Assembly (NCBI GenBank): GCA_009739215.1
Contig: VSJF01000002.1
Location: 2,604,001 to 2,668,000, forward strand
Source: Floccularia luteovirens
Lineage: Eukaryota; Basidiomycota; Agaricomycetes; Agaricales; Squamanitaceae
Length of the DNA stretch: 64,000 bases
Direction: 5' to 3'
Part shown: positions 50,057-61,496 of the stretch, piece after piece
Position numbering within the stretch: position 1 is the stretch's first letter
Layout of the letters: every line of letters starts with the position of its first letter
Made by a program: the position numbers and the translations under genes
The notes under the pieces: model-generated
What the model saw: the letters and a program-made list of their open reading frames with translations, nothing else
What the model was told of the DNA's origin: nothing
The model's database searches: none

Positions 50057-50266
50057 ATAATAACGGTGTTACAGGTTGTAAAATTGAGATAAGCAGTCTA
50101 AGGACAAATAGGATAGTCAGTGCCTTGCGAGATTATTTGCAAGATGACCATCATGATCATTCGTTTTGGAAGGTTCTCCACTGACAGGTTATCTCAGGTG
50201 ATTTTTGCCTGTGAACAACATGGACAAGAGATTTCGCAGAAGCTATTTTAGTCGATATTTACATTG

Positions 50267-51524
50267 CTACTTCGGGACTTCCGGCTCCACACCCCCAAGC
50301 CTGGGAGTAAAATATGAAAAGAATATCTCGATTAGAGTTATACCCAGAGAGTACTGAACAAAGGAAACGAACCATCTGTAGATCACTCTTGAATCCTTAT
50401 TAATGCAACGTGGGTCATTGGAAGCTGAAGTATAGGCTGCTAGGCCAGCATCTGCTAGAACTAGCTTAGCCCCAACCTCCGATGCTGCCTCAACTGCAAG
50501 ACCCATATCTTTCTTCATCAACTGAACCTGGATGTACCCTTCAGCAATAATGTCAACCAAGGCACAGAATTGTATGATTTACTTTAAAACCGCCTTCGTA
50601 GCCCCGGCTTGTAACTGCAGACGGGCAAACGCCTGGAACAGGATTCACAGTGGCATTCACCCAGCTAGCTCCTGAGCTCGTTTGAAAACAATCGCTGAGG
50701 ATCTTTGGGTCTAAGCCAAGCCGCATTCCCAAGTTCATTGCCTCGGCGGTAGCAAGTGCTATCATTCCAGAAAGATAATTGTTGCTTAGTTTTGCTGCGA
50801 GTCCCAAAGACGGTCCACCCATGCAGTGAATGTTAGTGCCCATTGTGGACAAAATCTGTTTGAGGATTGGAACCTTGGGATGATTCGCACTCGCGCCTAG
50901 CATAAATGTGAGTGTCCCATTGGCCGCCGCTGGTGTCCCTCCGGAAACGGGTGCATCGAAAAATATAGGAGGGTCTTGATATTTCAATTTGTTGATTGCG
51001 GAAGCAACTTGTAGGGAAGTTGCAATATCTATTGTAGAGCTGTTGGAATGAGTGATGACTACTTGAAGATTAGATTGGCGTGCATACCTATCGACAAATA
51101 TCTTTTTTGACAGGTTTGGGGCCGAGAGAATACCAGTAGTAGGTGTTAAATAGACATCCTTCACATGAGAGCCTGTAAATATAATGAATTTGATGCATAT
51201 ATTGTGGAATTCCCTTGATTACCCTCAGGAACTATGGTAATGATAAATTCCTAGTTTGACAGTGATTGGAGCACAATTAGAAAGTAGCAGTTGGTTACTC
51301 ACCGCATTCTCTGCAACTTCTCTGGAGCATGTCGCGATAATTGACTTTGCTCCCAATCCAGCCTTCCTTTCCTCAATGAAATGCCTAACTGTCTCTTCGT
51401 TGATGTCAAATACATACATCGTACTTGATTCCGGTAATTTTTTGCACAACTGCATTGCCATAGGAAATCCCATTGCTCCAAGACCGATCCAACCAAATGA
51501 GGTTGGCATCGAGTTAGAGTTCAT
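50267..51524 (-). CDS. 3-hydroxyisobutyrate dehydrogenase family protein
   Basis: Starts at 51524 (MNSNSMPTSFGWIGLGAMGF), showing the NAD-binding GxGxMG fingerprint. After the introns come FIITIVPEGSHVKDVYL, the substrate motif IDIATS preceded by DSST, FFDAPVSGGTPAAANGTLTF, and GLAAKLSNNYLSG with the catalytic Lys. The C-terminal domain (MNLGMRLGLDP, LMKKDMGLAVE) ends with RVIYRWLGGVEPEVPK. It oxidises 3-hydroxyisobutyrate to methylmalonate semialdehyde in mitochondrial valine breakdown; related beta-hydroxyacid dehydrogenases take other substrates. No clear mitochondrial presequence is visible, which leaves a cytosolic relative possible. It sits beside the cyclase genes and head to head with the decarboxylase gene. 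Confidence 0.9.
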
Positions 51525-51770
51525 GGCGTACTTTAGTAACAAGAGATTCTTTGAGTGTGTAATAACGGAACACCCAGAGGATAAGTTTGATGGTCTGTAT
51601 TGATTGGCCAGTAGATCTCGATAAATTTCATCAGCTTCTCAAGAGTGAGTCGGCTGACCTGGGGAAAACATAGATGGTGAAACTTTCGGCCCGAGGAATA
51701 GTGGTGTAGATGGGAAGACGATAGTAACATTATCTTCTGCTCTATATCACTTCCACCAACCTGTAAAATC
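51525..51770. promoter_or_regulatory. Bidirectional promoter between dehydrogenase and decarboxylase genes
   Basis: Only 246 bases separate the two start codons. Co-regulation is plausible. No known factor site was identified with confidence. Confidence 0.5.
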
Positions 51771-52500
51771 ATGGCAGAGTCCCACTCGAGGCCGAATGAA
51801 CAGGCTCACAATGAACTATATCATGCAGGACTTGCTGTTCGGAGGCAGGTTATGGTAAGGACACAAGTGCTATTGAGATTTGCTCTTCTAACAAGTTGTA
51901 GGGTGATACATATGTTGATAACCAACTGAAGCAGGTGAGGATTGTAAAATAGTGCACCTGAATAATACCTTCGAAGAACCCATACTGACAAAAACGACCG
52001 TAGGGTACATCGGCTTTCATGAGGCCGATGCAAGAGCTTGCTACAGAGGTCAGTCTATGATCGAGCTGTAGATATAAACCACTGACATTCGACCCTAACA
52101 ATTCCCACCACTATCAGGCAGCATGGGGCACAATATGGACACGGCCAGGACTTGAGTTGAAACAACGCAGTTTGATAGTTGTCGCGCTGTTGGCTGCACA
52201 AGGAAAAGAAGCGGAAGTAAGTTTTCTTCGCTATTAATGACTGAAAATAAGAGAGAAGGTACTGATAGACGAATTTAAAGCTTAAAGGTCATATCAGGTA
52301 AGATATAGTAGTTCATGATGAACAATCTCAATGATGACAAGAGTAGAGGAGCGATTAATAATGGTGCAACAGAAATTGAAATCAGAGAGACACTGTTGCA
52401 TGCAGCGACATATTGTGGGATACCGACTGGAATGGTGTGCTTTAGAGTTGGCGATGAGGTGATAAAAGCACTGAAAGAAGAGGGCAAGCTTCCACACTAG
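51771..52500 (+). CDS. Carboxymuconolactone decarboxylase family protein
   Basis: Six exons from the ATG at 51771: ELYHAGLAVRRQVMGDTYVD, then QGTSAFMRPMQELATEAAWG, TIWTRPGLELKQRSLIVVAL, and GAINNGATEIEIRETLLHAA followed by TYCGIPTGM. These match the CMD/AhpD-like all-helical family; the Glu in ATEAAWG and the His in HAATYCG are the usual active-site region. In the beta-ketoadipate pathway the enzyme decarboxylates gamma-carboxymuconolactone from protocatechuate; many fungal homologues have other roles. Phases agree through all introns. About 190 residues, matching stand-alone family members. It is divergent from the 3-hydroxyisobutyrate dehydrogenase gene. Confidence 0.9.
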
Positions 52501-53206
52501 CAATTATGTAAATAGCATATCTGAAGGTGCAAAACTCGAGCTAAATCTGGTACTCATCCTAATTAATATCGCCTACAAGGTAATATTCCACCGCGAACGA
52601 CTCAACGAGGGGAATCTGTTGTACGAGACTCGAGAGGCAAGCGAAAATCGTTTCAAAATTATCCAAACTTTTATAAAATACAGCATGCGCTACTTATAGT
52701 CATGGAATATATATGTCACTTTGACGAGCCTACCATGGAGCACTGCGCTAATTACTACGTCACGCGTCCGCATGCGTCAATGCCCGCCTGAAGTATTGTT
52801 GAACGCTCAATGCTGAAGATATACAAAAACTTTGGTGGGAACAGCACAGTACTGTCTCAGGGTGAACAGCATTTATTTGCATGAGAACCGAACTTGAATC
52901 TGCCTGAACAAGTAATGTACGGTTAAAACGACACAAGTAATGCTGCGGATACTATTGAGCATCTATCTTGGCATCTTCAACTACGGTCAACACCGCCTTG
53001 AAGCACAGGCGCCACACCACAATATGTCATTAGTAACCCCTTGTGGGTGATAACGAAAGAGTTGTGGAACTCATTGGTGTATTCCTGTGTATTCCTGTAT
53101 TACGTCATTTAGCTCCCAAGTTCAACTTAAAACCCGCCCAGTTCATTCTTCACCCCTAAGTCGTCTCCATTACATCCCCCACTTCCCCTTTTCACTATCA
53201 TCCACC
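52501..53206. other. Intergenic region
   Basis: About 700 bases. A stretch of pyrimidines (53140-53200) precedes the PalI-like start. No exon or repeat beyond a short direct repeat (gtattcctgt at 53081 and 53091) was noted. Confidence 0.55.
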
Positions 53207-53926
53207 ATGGCCGCAGGTGCTGCTCTTCCAGGTCCTCTTTTGCTGCTTTGCTGCAATGGTTCTTCTCATCTTCGTATGTTATGTCGCCCCTTTCCTCAGA
53301 TTCAGACCTAAATTGCTCGATTTTATCAGGTCTCGGTATCATCACCAACATGGGAAAAAGTCTCATTTCTCAATGTTGGGTCGGGGAGTGGCACCTTACA
53401 TTATGGTGTCTTTGGATTTACGGGGTCAAAGACACACATCGGCTACCTCTTTAGGCATGGCTCCAATTTTCTTCATTCTATTCGTCAGGTATGCTAACTT
53501 ATGTCCAGTCTCGATAGTGTTAATTCCACGGTTCTCCATAATCTCACCAAAACTTTAATCCTTCATCCAATAGGTATGTATATATTATCCTCTTACCTAC
53601 AATTCTAACCGACTTCGCTAGCTGCCGGTTTATCTGGCCTTGCTTTCTTGTTCGGCCTTTGCGGAGCTGCCTATAGCCGTGCAGGAACTGTATTTATGAG
53701 TCTTCTTGCTGGCCTTGCCGCTCTCGCGACACTCGTGGCGTGGGTACTTGACATGGTCCTTTTCGGCATTGCACGTAATCGATACCGTGATGCTGGCCAA
53801 ACCGCGCAGTATGGCAATGCAAATTGGCTTACACTGGGTGCCCTTATAGCTCTCCTACTGGGCTTCTGCACCGCCGCTTGCGGTATCTTTGGACCATACA
53901 GGAGACGCAGGGATGCAACCTATTAG
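53207..53926 (+). CDS. PalI/SUR7-type four-span membrane protein, frame interrupted
   Basis: Four exons (53207-53273, 53330-53454, 53509-53573, 53622-53926). First span CCFAAMVLLIFVSVSSPTW, an extracellular loop with HYGVFGFTGSKTHIGY, then LILHPIAAGLSGLAFLFGLCG, FMSLLAGLAALATLVAWVLD and GALIALLLGFCTAACGIFGPY. This is the SUR7/PalI arrangement (eisosome or ambient-pH sensing, plasma membrane). The start ATGGCCGCAGG sits in good context but is one base out of frame with the first span: the T run at 53238-53241 seems one base too long. The second intron (53455-53508) has a GC donor and a perfect tgctaac branch site. 187 or so residues if intact. Confidence 0.82.
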
Positions 53927-54175
53927 AGAATGACGTTACGGATCTATCGGACTTTTCACTTCATGCCCTATTGAAGTTTAATGCTTCTACGATTCCTGTG
54001 TCTTGTGTTTCACATACACATTCACCTTACAATCTTCGATGTTATCTATCACCCAATTTCACATTAATTGAACTTTCCGATCCCCCTTGTATCTGATGAC
54101 TAACTTGATGCGCGATCTGTATGTACAATACCTTAATACATCAACTATACTTCATTCTGGACATATAACAAAGTG

Positions 54176-55678
54176 CTAATGATTAGCAAAAAGATGTGAG
54201 AACCCCATCGCTTCTGTGGGTTGCAGCCAGTTTTTGCTGTCATATTTTGCATAAGGTATTGACTCAATCATATGGAATGTGTAGGCATAACGGGTATTCT
54301 GGCTGGTGTTGCGTTCAGATTTATGTAAAACCGAACCGTGTATAAGAACCAAGTCCCCTTTTCAGAATATGGGAAATATCACCAATAAAGTTCAGACAGT
54401 GAACCAACAAGCATACCTGGTCTACACTCCTCGAGTACATACCCGTCACGATTCCTTTGCTTGTCTGCTAAGTCATGCTCTACTTTGTCGGGGACAAGGG
54501 ACTCGAAACCCGTGCCGCCGCCCGGAAGGCGTACAAAGCGCTTCGTGAGTGGTGTAGTGAGATGAGAGCCGGGAAGGAATGAGAGTGCGCCATTTTTGCT
54601 TGTACAATGTTCGAGTGGAATCCAAAAGCCAATGGCACTTGGCGGGTCTGTATACTGAGTAGTGATTCGTTCAGAGCCTGTTCACATATATGGTAAGATT
54701 CGGATTGCGTACAAGGAACGTTCTATCGACAACCAACACGATTAGCATGAATCAGAAGGACCAAGAGTAAGGCATACGAGTCGTTATGCTCTGGTACTAT
54801 AGATATTTTGAGTACACAAGAGATGCTGATAAAAAGTCAAACGAAACCTTCTCCGCCAATTTCAGGCTGCTTGGTGATGATCATACTTTGCAAAACTATT
54901 GTACAACGTCTATCAACTTTGTAGGAAGGACAGTTAAACATACATACGCACCCACTGGGTCACGATGAATCCCCAGGTTACGGACGATCGCTTTCAATTT
55001 CCCGTTCTCCAAGGTAGCTTCCCTGAAGATTGGGTCGAGTTCATGTAGTGCTATCATACATTCAGGAAAAATCGTCAGCCATAACAAGTCAACATACCAT
55101 GCCCAATCTTGTTCACGGCCTTCTGTTTTTCGCGCGTCAAATTACCCTCTGCATCGATGGCATCTTCTTCCAGGAAATATCGTCTGATTGAGTGCCACTA
55201 TTAAGCTCCTGGGTGTAGTGGAAGCCTGGTAAATCTTCATTTACATTTTATCCCCTGACTCCAGAAAGTAATCATCTCCAACATGGTTATTCTCGTCAGT
55301 TGTAAATTTCGTCTGGAAATTTCATAAGATATATGTATCTTCAATCATTTGAACACTTACTCACACGTGGATGGTCGTCTATATTAAAGTCATCTAATAG
55401 TTGTTTCGTTCTGTCCAGTAGAGCTTGAACTTCGGGTGCAGATAAGAAAGGAACAATAAGATATCTGGAAAGACAAAGAAACGGAGCTTAGGAAACTCGT
55501 TTTGTTAACGACAGTTAGAACACATACCCATCTTTGTGGAACTGAACATGTGGAGGATTAATATCGACCTGGCTATAGATGTTATGTGGTTTCATCAACG
55601 TACTTTGTCAACCAAAGCCTGCGTGAGCACCGGCTCTTCCGGGATTTTACTATCGAACAGCGGATGGGAGATAGCCAT
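54176..55678 (-). CDS. Phytanoyl-CoA dioxygenase (PhyH) family protein
   Basis: About twelve exons from 55678 (MAISHPLFDSKIPEE). Blocks: QFHKDGYLIVPFL, RYFLEEDAIDAEG, NLGIHRDPV, SMIITKQPEIGGEVPEHNDS with the HxD of the Fe(II) site, TFLYTDPPSAIGFWIPLEHC, GALSFLPGSH, and LHKSERNTSQNTRYAYTFH with the distal His and 2-oxoglutarate Arg. It ends in FSHLFANH. The family hydroxylates CoA esters or other small molecules with 2-oxoglutarate. One exon is only 10 nt (AACGTTCCTT, encoding TFL) and another intron is about 35 nt. Location with the cyclase, CMD and dehydrogenase genes suggests, but does not prove, a shared pathway. Confidence 0.9.
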
Positions 55679-55831
55679 AATTTCTTTATTACTACAGACT
55701 TGGGAGTTGTGTGTTGGCTTTTGTTATCTTTAAATCATGCATAGCGGAGTTTGTGTTTAGAATGGTGGATGTTGGCAAATAGAGTCGCTGGATGACCCGA
55801 TCCGACTTGCAACTGTAAAATAAATTTACCA

Positions 55832-56828
55832 ATGGCAGACAAAAGAAGCCCACAGCACAAGAGTGCGGATAGAGGTACTACAGGCAAAGCCGATAACAAG
55901 TCAGTAAAGGGAAAACAAAAAGCCAAAGAAGTTGTACCAGACGCTCGCGCGATTCCAAATCGTGATGTATTGCAGCGACTCAATTTCATGTACCAGGCTG
56001 GGGTTTACATGTCCTCGCTTCGATATAATCCCTCCAAAGAATCCGATGCGGAGCACGATATATTTGTAAACGGCAAATATGGTCAACACAAAAAGAGGAG
56101 GCCAGAAACAACCAATGAGGATACCCCGACTACGCAAGGTGCAGAGGAATTGGCACGCGCTTATGTCGGACAAATGCGAATTGTTGCACAGAAGGCAGTT
56201 GTACGTATGTAAGTGAAACTTTCATCTACTATAGACAACCTATTTACTCATTATTCTAGTGACCCAGGCGTGAAGCGTAATATATGCAGAGGTTGTAATA
56301 TCGCACTCATTCCAGGACATAGTGCCTCTGTGCGAATTAAACGTGAGTCTCTCTCTTCAGCTCACTTCCTTACTCGATTATTTCTCGCAAATGTGGAAAT
56401 AGTTCTATATTTCTACCCAAACAAATTAATTGTCTAATAGATACTGATATACAATGCCAGGGTCAGCAAAAAGTCGCAATCGTCAAGTGATCTATCGTTG
56501 TATGACATGTAGCACAGCAAGGCATCTCCAAGCACCTGAATTTGATGTAGATGATGACGCACAAACCTGTCCGGATGCAAGCGGCGAAAGTCACCGTAGC
56601 AATAAAGTCAGCAGACAAGATCCAAAATACGGTTTACGTCAAGAGGACACAAACGACCTACCGCTTCTTGATGTTAGCTCCGAGGTACGAAATACACCAA
56701 TCCAACGAGATAGCAACAAAACGAGAGCAAAAGTTCCATTGGCCCTGCAGCGTGATGCTGGTCACATCTTATTTTGTGGTGACGAACGTATGCCAGACAT
56801 GTCGATGCAAGGGGTCTATCCCACATAA
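55832..56828 (+). CDS. RPR2: RNase P/MRP subunit RPP21 (RPR2 family)
   Basis: Three exons (55832-56208, 56260-56342, 56461-56828) join in phase to 275 residues. A basic, disordered start (KRSPQHKSADRG) leads to RDVLQRLNFMYQAGVYM, then ELARAYVGQMRIVAQKAVVR, DPGVKRNICRGC and NIALIPGHSASVRIK, and IYRCMTCSTARHLQAP. The two Cys pairs (CRGC, CMTC) form the zinc ribbon of RPR2/Rpp21. The protein is part of nuclear RNase P, which trims the 5' ends of pre-tRNA. The second intron is about 118 nt and uses the acceptor tgccag at 56460; reading from the nearer acceptor would leave the conserved frame. The C-terminal 100 residues are variable. Confidence 0.87.
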
Positions 56829-57046
56829 TACTGGTAAGTTACTCTCTTCCAGAAAACATTGAGATTTCACTGGGATGAAACGGATTCATTTGGAAGGCAT
56901 GATCTTATCATATTCACTTCAAATTATAGATCTGCTTACTACAAGAATCTATTTATGCCTGTCTATCATCTGGTACAATATAAGAATAAGGAATGGCTTG
57001 ATTTTCTCACACCAGCTTCAAGTTCTTATCTTCGACATACTTCTTG
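56829..57046. other. Intergenic region
   Basis: About 220 bases between the RPP21 stop and the damaged aldo/keto reductase. AT-rich, with TATA-like motifs around 56980-57000. Confidence 0.5.
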
Positions 57047-58480
57047 ATGGTTCCTAACATCGTGAAAGCATACACGTTGAATGACGGCACAAAGATTCCA
57101 GCTTTAGGGCTTGGGTTAGTTGTGGTCTCTTTTCACCGGCAGTGCGCAGAAATCCAATAAATGTCCTAGATCTGGTCTCGAAACCCGTAGGGGTCAGAAA
57201 CAGATAGCATTTGATATGTGCGAGGCTGCTCTCAAATATGGTTATAGGCATATAGACACCGTAAGTCCTACCCTCACGTCAGCCGCACTAGGTTTCATTG
57301 TCCATTCCATTCAGGCATTCGCATATTTTATGTGTCTTGTAACCCTCATCAGACCTATTCTTGATAATGGAATTTAAGTGAATGAGAAAGAAGTAGGAGA
57401 AGCGATCTGAGCATCTAGGATTCCTAGAAGTGAATTATATATCACAACAAAGCTCTCGTGAGTTCTTGTGTGTATGTCCTGATATGGTGTACTCTAACTT
57501 TTGTACAGCCCGAAAGGCCATCTCAATGTACGGGATGAGTTTGAGCAGTCCCTACGAAATTTGAATTGCGGATACATCGACCTATATCTTATGCATCCCC
57601 CATGGCCATGGTAGGGGGTCAGTGTATTCGATTGCTTTTGTTGCTTGTTGATTATAACTTTTGGTTGTCCAGATAAAATTCCAGGATATTACGAACATCC
57701 AACGTTTATAGATACATGGAAAGATATGGAGAAACTCGTCAGAACAGGTTCTTCCAATCTTTTTGCTTGACTGCTGACTTAATTCTTAACACTCGGACAC
57801 ATAGGCAAAGTTAGATCAATTGGGGTGTCTAATTTCTCTATCAAAACACTCAATGATTTGTTACCCAACTGCAGCATAGTTCCTGTTATAAACCAAGTCG
57901 AGTTGCACCCATACTTTCCTCAGGATGATTTGAAGGCATTCTGTGAGAAGAAGGGCATAATTTTAACTACGTATTCCCCATTAGGTAGGCGAACATTCAG
58001 ATATTCCCCCTAGACTTGATTTATTTACACTATGTAGGTCGGACCAAGTTGGCTCTGCTTGAGGATCCAACCATCAAAAGCCTAGCAAATAAATATAAGA
58101 CGAGTCCCGCACAAATATTGATAAATTGGGGGGTTCAACGCGGCACGGTGGTCGTTCCAAAAAGCGAGCACAAAGAAAGAATTTTATCCAATATAAAGGT
58201 ATATGCGTTTGAAGGTTTGAATACCATTAACTGATAATTCGATGATCTGATAGCTTGTGGAGATAAAAGATAGCGACATGACATTAACCAACAATATTCA
58301 TAAACAGCCTGGGAAGCACAGATCGTTATATAATAAGCATGATGAAGATGAAACCACACCTGGATGGACAATCGAGGAATTGGGCTGGAATCTTGATGAT
58401 GACGGCTATGTTACTGAAGAGGTGAGAAATCGTGACCCATTGCGTGAAACATGGCTAACCAAAACATATAGGCTGTCTAA
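57047..58480 (+). pseudogene. Damaged aldo/keto reductase
   Basis: About nine exons with typical aldo/keto reductase features: YTLNDGTKIPALGLG, YGYRHIDT, NEKEVGEAI, ELYITTKLS (catalytic Lys), CGYIDLYLMH (catalytic His), KVRSIGVSNFSIKTL, VINQVELHPYFPQDDL, GIILTTYSPLGR, INWGVQRGTVVVPKSE and a long C-terminal extension. Two faults: an in-frame TGA at 57408-57410 right after GEAI, and after LMHPPWPW a TAG with no splice junction that keeps phase into IPGYYEHPTFIDTW. Either the gene has lost function or these are sequence errors. It is distinct from the intact reductase at 23.3 kb. Confidence 0.78.
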
Positions 58481-59978
58481 TAAGGGAAAGTATTAATGTT
58501 TATTCACGCAGGATTGTCTAACTGTGCTGTATTGGCATGAAAACAAGAACTAAAAACATACATCAATTTCCGCTTAAATCCAGCCTTACAACACGAGAGT
58601 TCACAACAATCTGAACATAGGGATACATACATATGATTGATTCTTTGCTGATATTTCTTTATGATATCGTCATATGAACGATTGACTACTTAAATCACTC
58701 GCATGTTACTTGGCAATATCAATGGGTGCACTTCAAGTGTGCTCCAGATCTCGCCTTCTTGTACCCATACTTCCCTGCAACAGGCGACGCTCCAATACCT
58801 GGGGCAAGGGTATGCAGGAAGGAGGTAAAAGGAAATATATTACAGGATAAAGATGAGAAGAGAGAACGCAGTTCTTATAAGAACAAAAACACTGTCAAGT
58901 CTTGATACATTTTTTGTTCGCACAAGAAAGTACTGTTAGACACAGTCTTGAAAGAAAAATAAAGGAGAATATAGAGAAGGACTGCTGCTTGGCCTATAGC
59001 AGGAAATTTATCTAGTCACTTTGACATTTTATCTGTTCAAAAGCTTACCTGACGAGTTCAAGACATGGTACAACCATTTGTAAGAATATCATGTATTTCA
59101 ATCAATTTCGATTACAGCGAATGGATGGTCATCACTTAATGAATGTTAAACGTTGACAATGAGAGGCGAGAGTATGGTGCTCTTATCAGAAGAACCACCC
59201 ATACTAACAAACACTCTAGCATGCTGAGTTGAAACCAAACGATTATACGACTGCTGTCTAGAAGACATTGATACAGCTCAAATCAGCCCAGACGTCGAAG
59301 CTTGACAAAATGTCGTGACCATCCAAGCTTGAAACTCGAAGCTTGAAGCTGAAGCGGGAGGGAAGGAACACGGAGCCACTGTCACTGTCTTCTATTCCAC
59401 ACACCCAATCGTAATAAAGTCTGCATATCTTGACTACCCTTGTGGCGGTTACCGAGCCATCTAAACGATACCGTAACAACAGTCACGGCCAGAAAACACA
59501 ATTTAAAGAATATCCTTGATCAAGGCTGTGGCTTGTAGAGCACTCCTGACTGTTGAATATACGCACGTATTGGTATGTCGACGAATAAACCGAAGTCAAA
59601 GGTATACACACTGTAAACGACGCCGTACTGTGTATCAGTCTATTAGCGTTTACAATGTTAATTTTTTATTCTCAATTCATTCTCACACATGCGTCAACAT
59701 GAATCAATAGTGGAATGTATAGATGTACATTCATCTTGAGCTCCGGAGATTGACAATTGCAAGCAGACATAAGTATTCATCATTTTGCGGTTGGTTCAGG
59801 CACGAGCATTATGGAAAATGATCAAGTTTCCCTCTCGTTTCAGCTGGTCTATCAATTCCACGAGTTCATTGCGCAGTTGAGCGTCTTATATGCAATCCTT
59901 CGTCAAGGGTTAGTCGAAGCCTCAGGCTCGCCTCGTTAAGTTCCCAAGGCGAGCAGAGCCGGCAAGTCCCCTGCAGTA
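58481..59978. other. Gene-poor region
   Basis: About 1.5 kb. Repeated AAGCTTGAA-type words occur around 59290-59355 (similar words at about 980-997). No open frame here has splice signals or family similarity that I recognise. Confidence 0.5.
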
Positions 59979-61496
59979 CCATGCCTTTCATCACCTCCAC
60001 AATTGAAGGCGACTCCCTAGTGATCATCTACTCATCTGGATAGAGACCTGGAACACCCGAGACGATGGGAGTGCGGATAGGTGTGCCCTAGTTCGTGTAG
60101 TGGCATTTTTGGACCTCACGATCTTAATATATAAATTATACCTTTTCAGATATTCTCAGAGTAGCCTTACCGTGACACAGGTTGATGCTAGCATGACATT
60201 CACATTTTATGACACAAGTGTACAGACATTCGGTGCCCGTCGCAGAAATCACGGATTTTATTGAAGTAGATGGAAATCTTCTGTCAACTGTTAATGGAAG
60301 CGCCAAGAATGGGACCTTCAAGAGCATCCTATATTCATCTGATATTCTCCCCACTACGGCTTGCACAAGGTTAGGTTTGTCAATCAGGGGTCTAGTTTCT
60401 TAGACGTCGACGATGTGAGTGTGGTAGCCGCCTTCCGTTTGTTGCTAAGAAACTGACGGATTGTCACTCTTTGAATGGACAAAATTTTCTAGATAACTTG
60501 GCAGGGGAATATGGGTAAAGACGATGAACCCTATGCAGTGGAAACATACTAGGATAACCATCCGTCGTTTTCGTATTGGCCAGAAGAAGACTGGAGAACA
60601 GACCCCAATAACCAAGGCTTCTTTCTTGGAGGCACATGACAATACTGTCAGGACTTACAATTGAGTCATACGCAACCTGCACGCTCTCATCAGGCGCTTT
60701 TGTGAGATTTCCATTTGAGCGTGAGCAGACAGTCTGCCTTATGGTCTCGATCACTAACCTACAATCTTCTGGCAGGGCATGTATTTCTGTGTATATTTTT
60801 GATGAAGAGCGTATTGAGATGTCAGTCCTAGGGAGATGCTGTCTCTGTATTTGGGCCAGCAAGTCTCGACGGATCACCCTATTCTGTAAAGGTCGATAAC
60901 AATCCAACTACTGATTTGACGACAATCAGAAGTTCTCACTTCGCTCAAAAAAGTTCTGTACCAAGCAAGTATTTCAAGAACAGGGACACATACTTTAACA
61001 ATCACATCCCCTCCAATACCAGGCCTCAAATCACAGCCTTGCCATTGAATATGCTTTAGTATATACTATTCCGTCCATAGGCAGTTCTGGGAAGTGAGTT
61101 TTATCCTCATAACGACTTGTCTTCTTCCAACTGACAAATGAACGTTTTGAGTAGTGCGGGAGAAAACTTTGCCACTTCACAGCAGGTCTACGTTAGGAAA
61201 TTGCTGAGCTGATCTGGGACTTGGTTAGATGGTCTCGCAGTGCTATAGCTGTTGTCTCTGATGCATCAACTATCGGTTTCATAAGCGTTGTTGCTCTATT
61301 GTTCCTCCTTATACACCGGCACTTCTTAGGATGGCGAAATGAGATATTACACTCTTCTCCTTGCTTTCAACAGCCAAACTCATATGCGCCGGTACCAATA
61401 ACTGATATGGCTCTAAATGGGAACACTTCCCGTTCGTATGCCAATACGTTATCACAACCAACCGGGTCCTTTTCTTCAGCACAGACTACCACTTAG
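59979..61496 (+). pseudogene. Decayed copy of the two-domain surface-protein gene
   Basis: Block by block this matches the intact gene starting at 62327: MPFITSTIEGDSLVIIYSSG against MPSFDITIEDNSPILKYSQN; YSQSSLTVTQVDASMTFTF; FGARRRNHG; VNQGSSFLDVD; WQGNMGKDDEPYAVETY; DPNNQGFFLGG; GDAVSVFGPASLDGSPYSV; then a span (TIGFISVVALLFLLI). In-frame stops follow SSG (TAG, about 60037) and the NHGFY block, and the blocks lie in several frames, so it cannot encode the whole protein. A tail-like remnant (VPPAPRLEPSSIASMMSEST) continues to about 61675. It is a tandem duplicate of its right-hand neighbour that has decayed. Confidence 0.85.

Noticed and set aside
56343..56460. Apparent frame loss in the RPP21 gene after VRIK
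   Set aside because: Using the acceptor at 56460 instead of the nearer one puts the second zinc Cys pair in frame.
60464..60907. A 147-codon open frame on the minus strand
   Set aside because: It is antisense to the decayed surface-protein gene, whose blocks align clearly on the plus strand.
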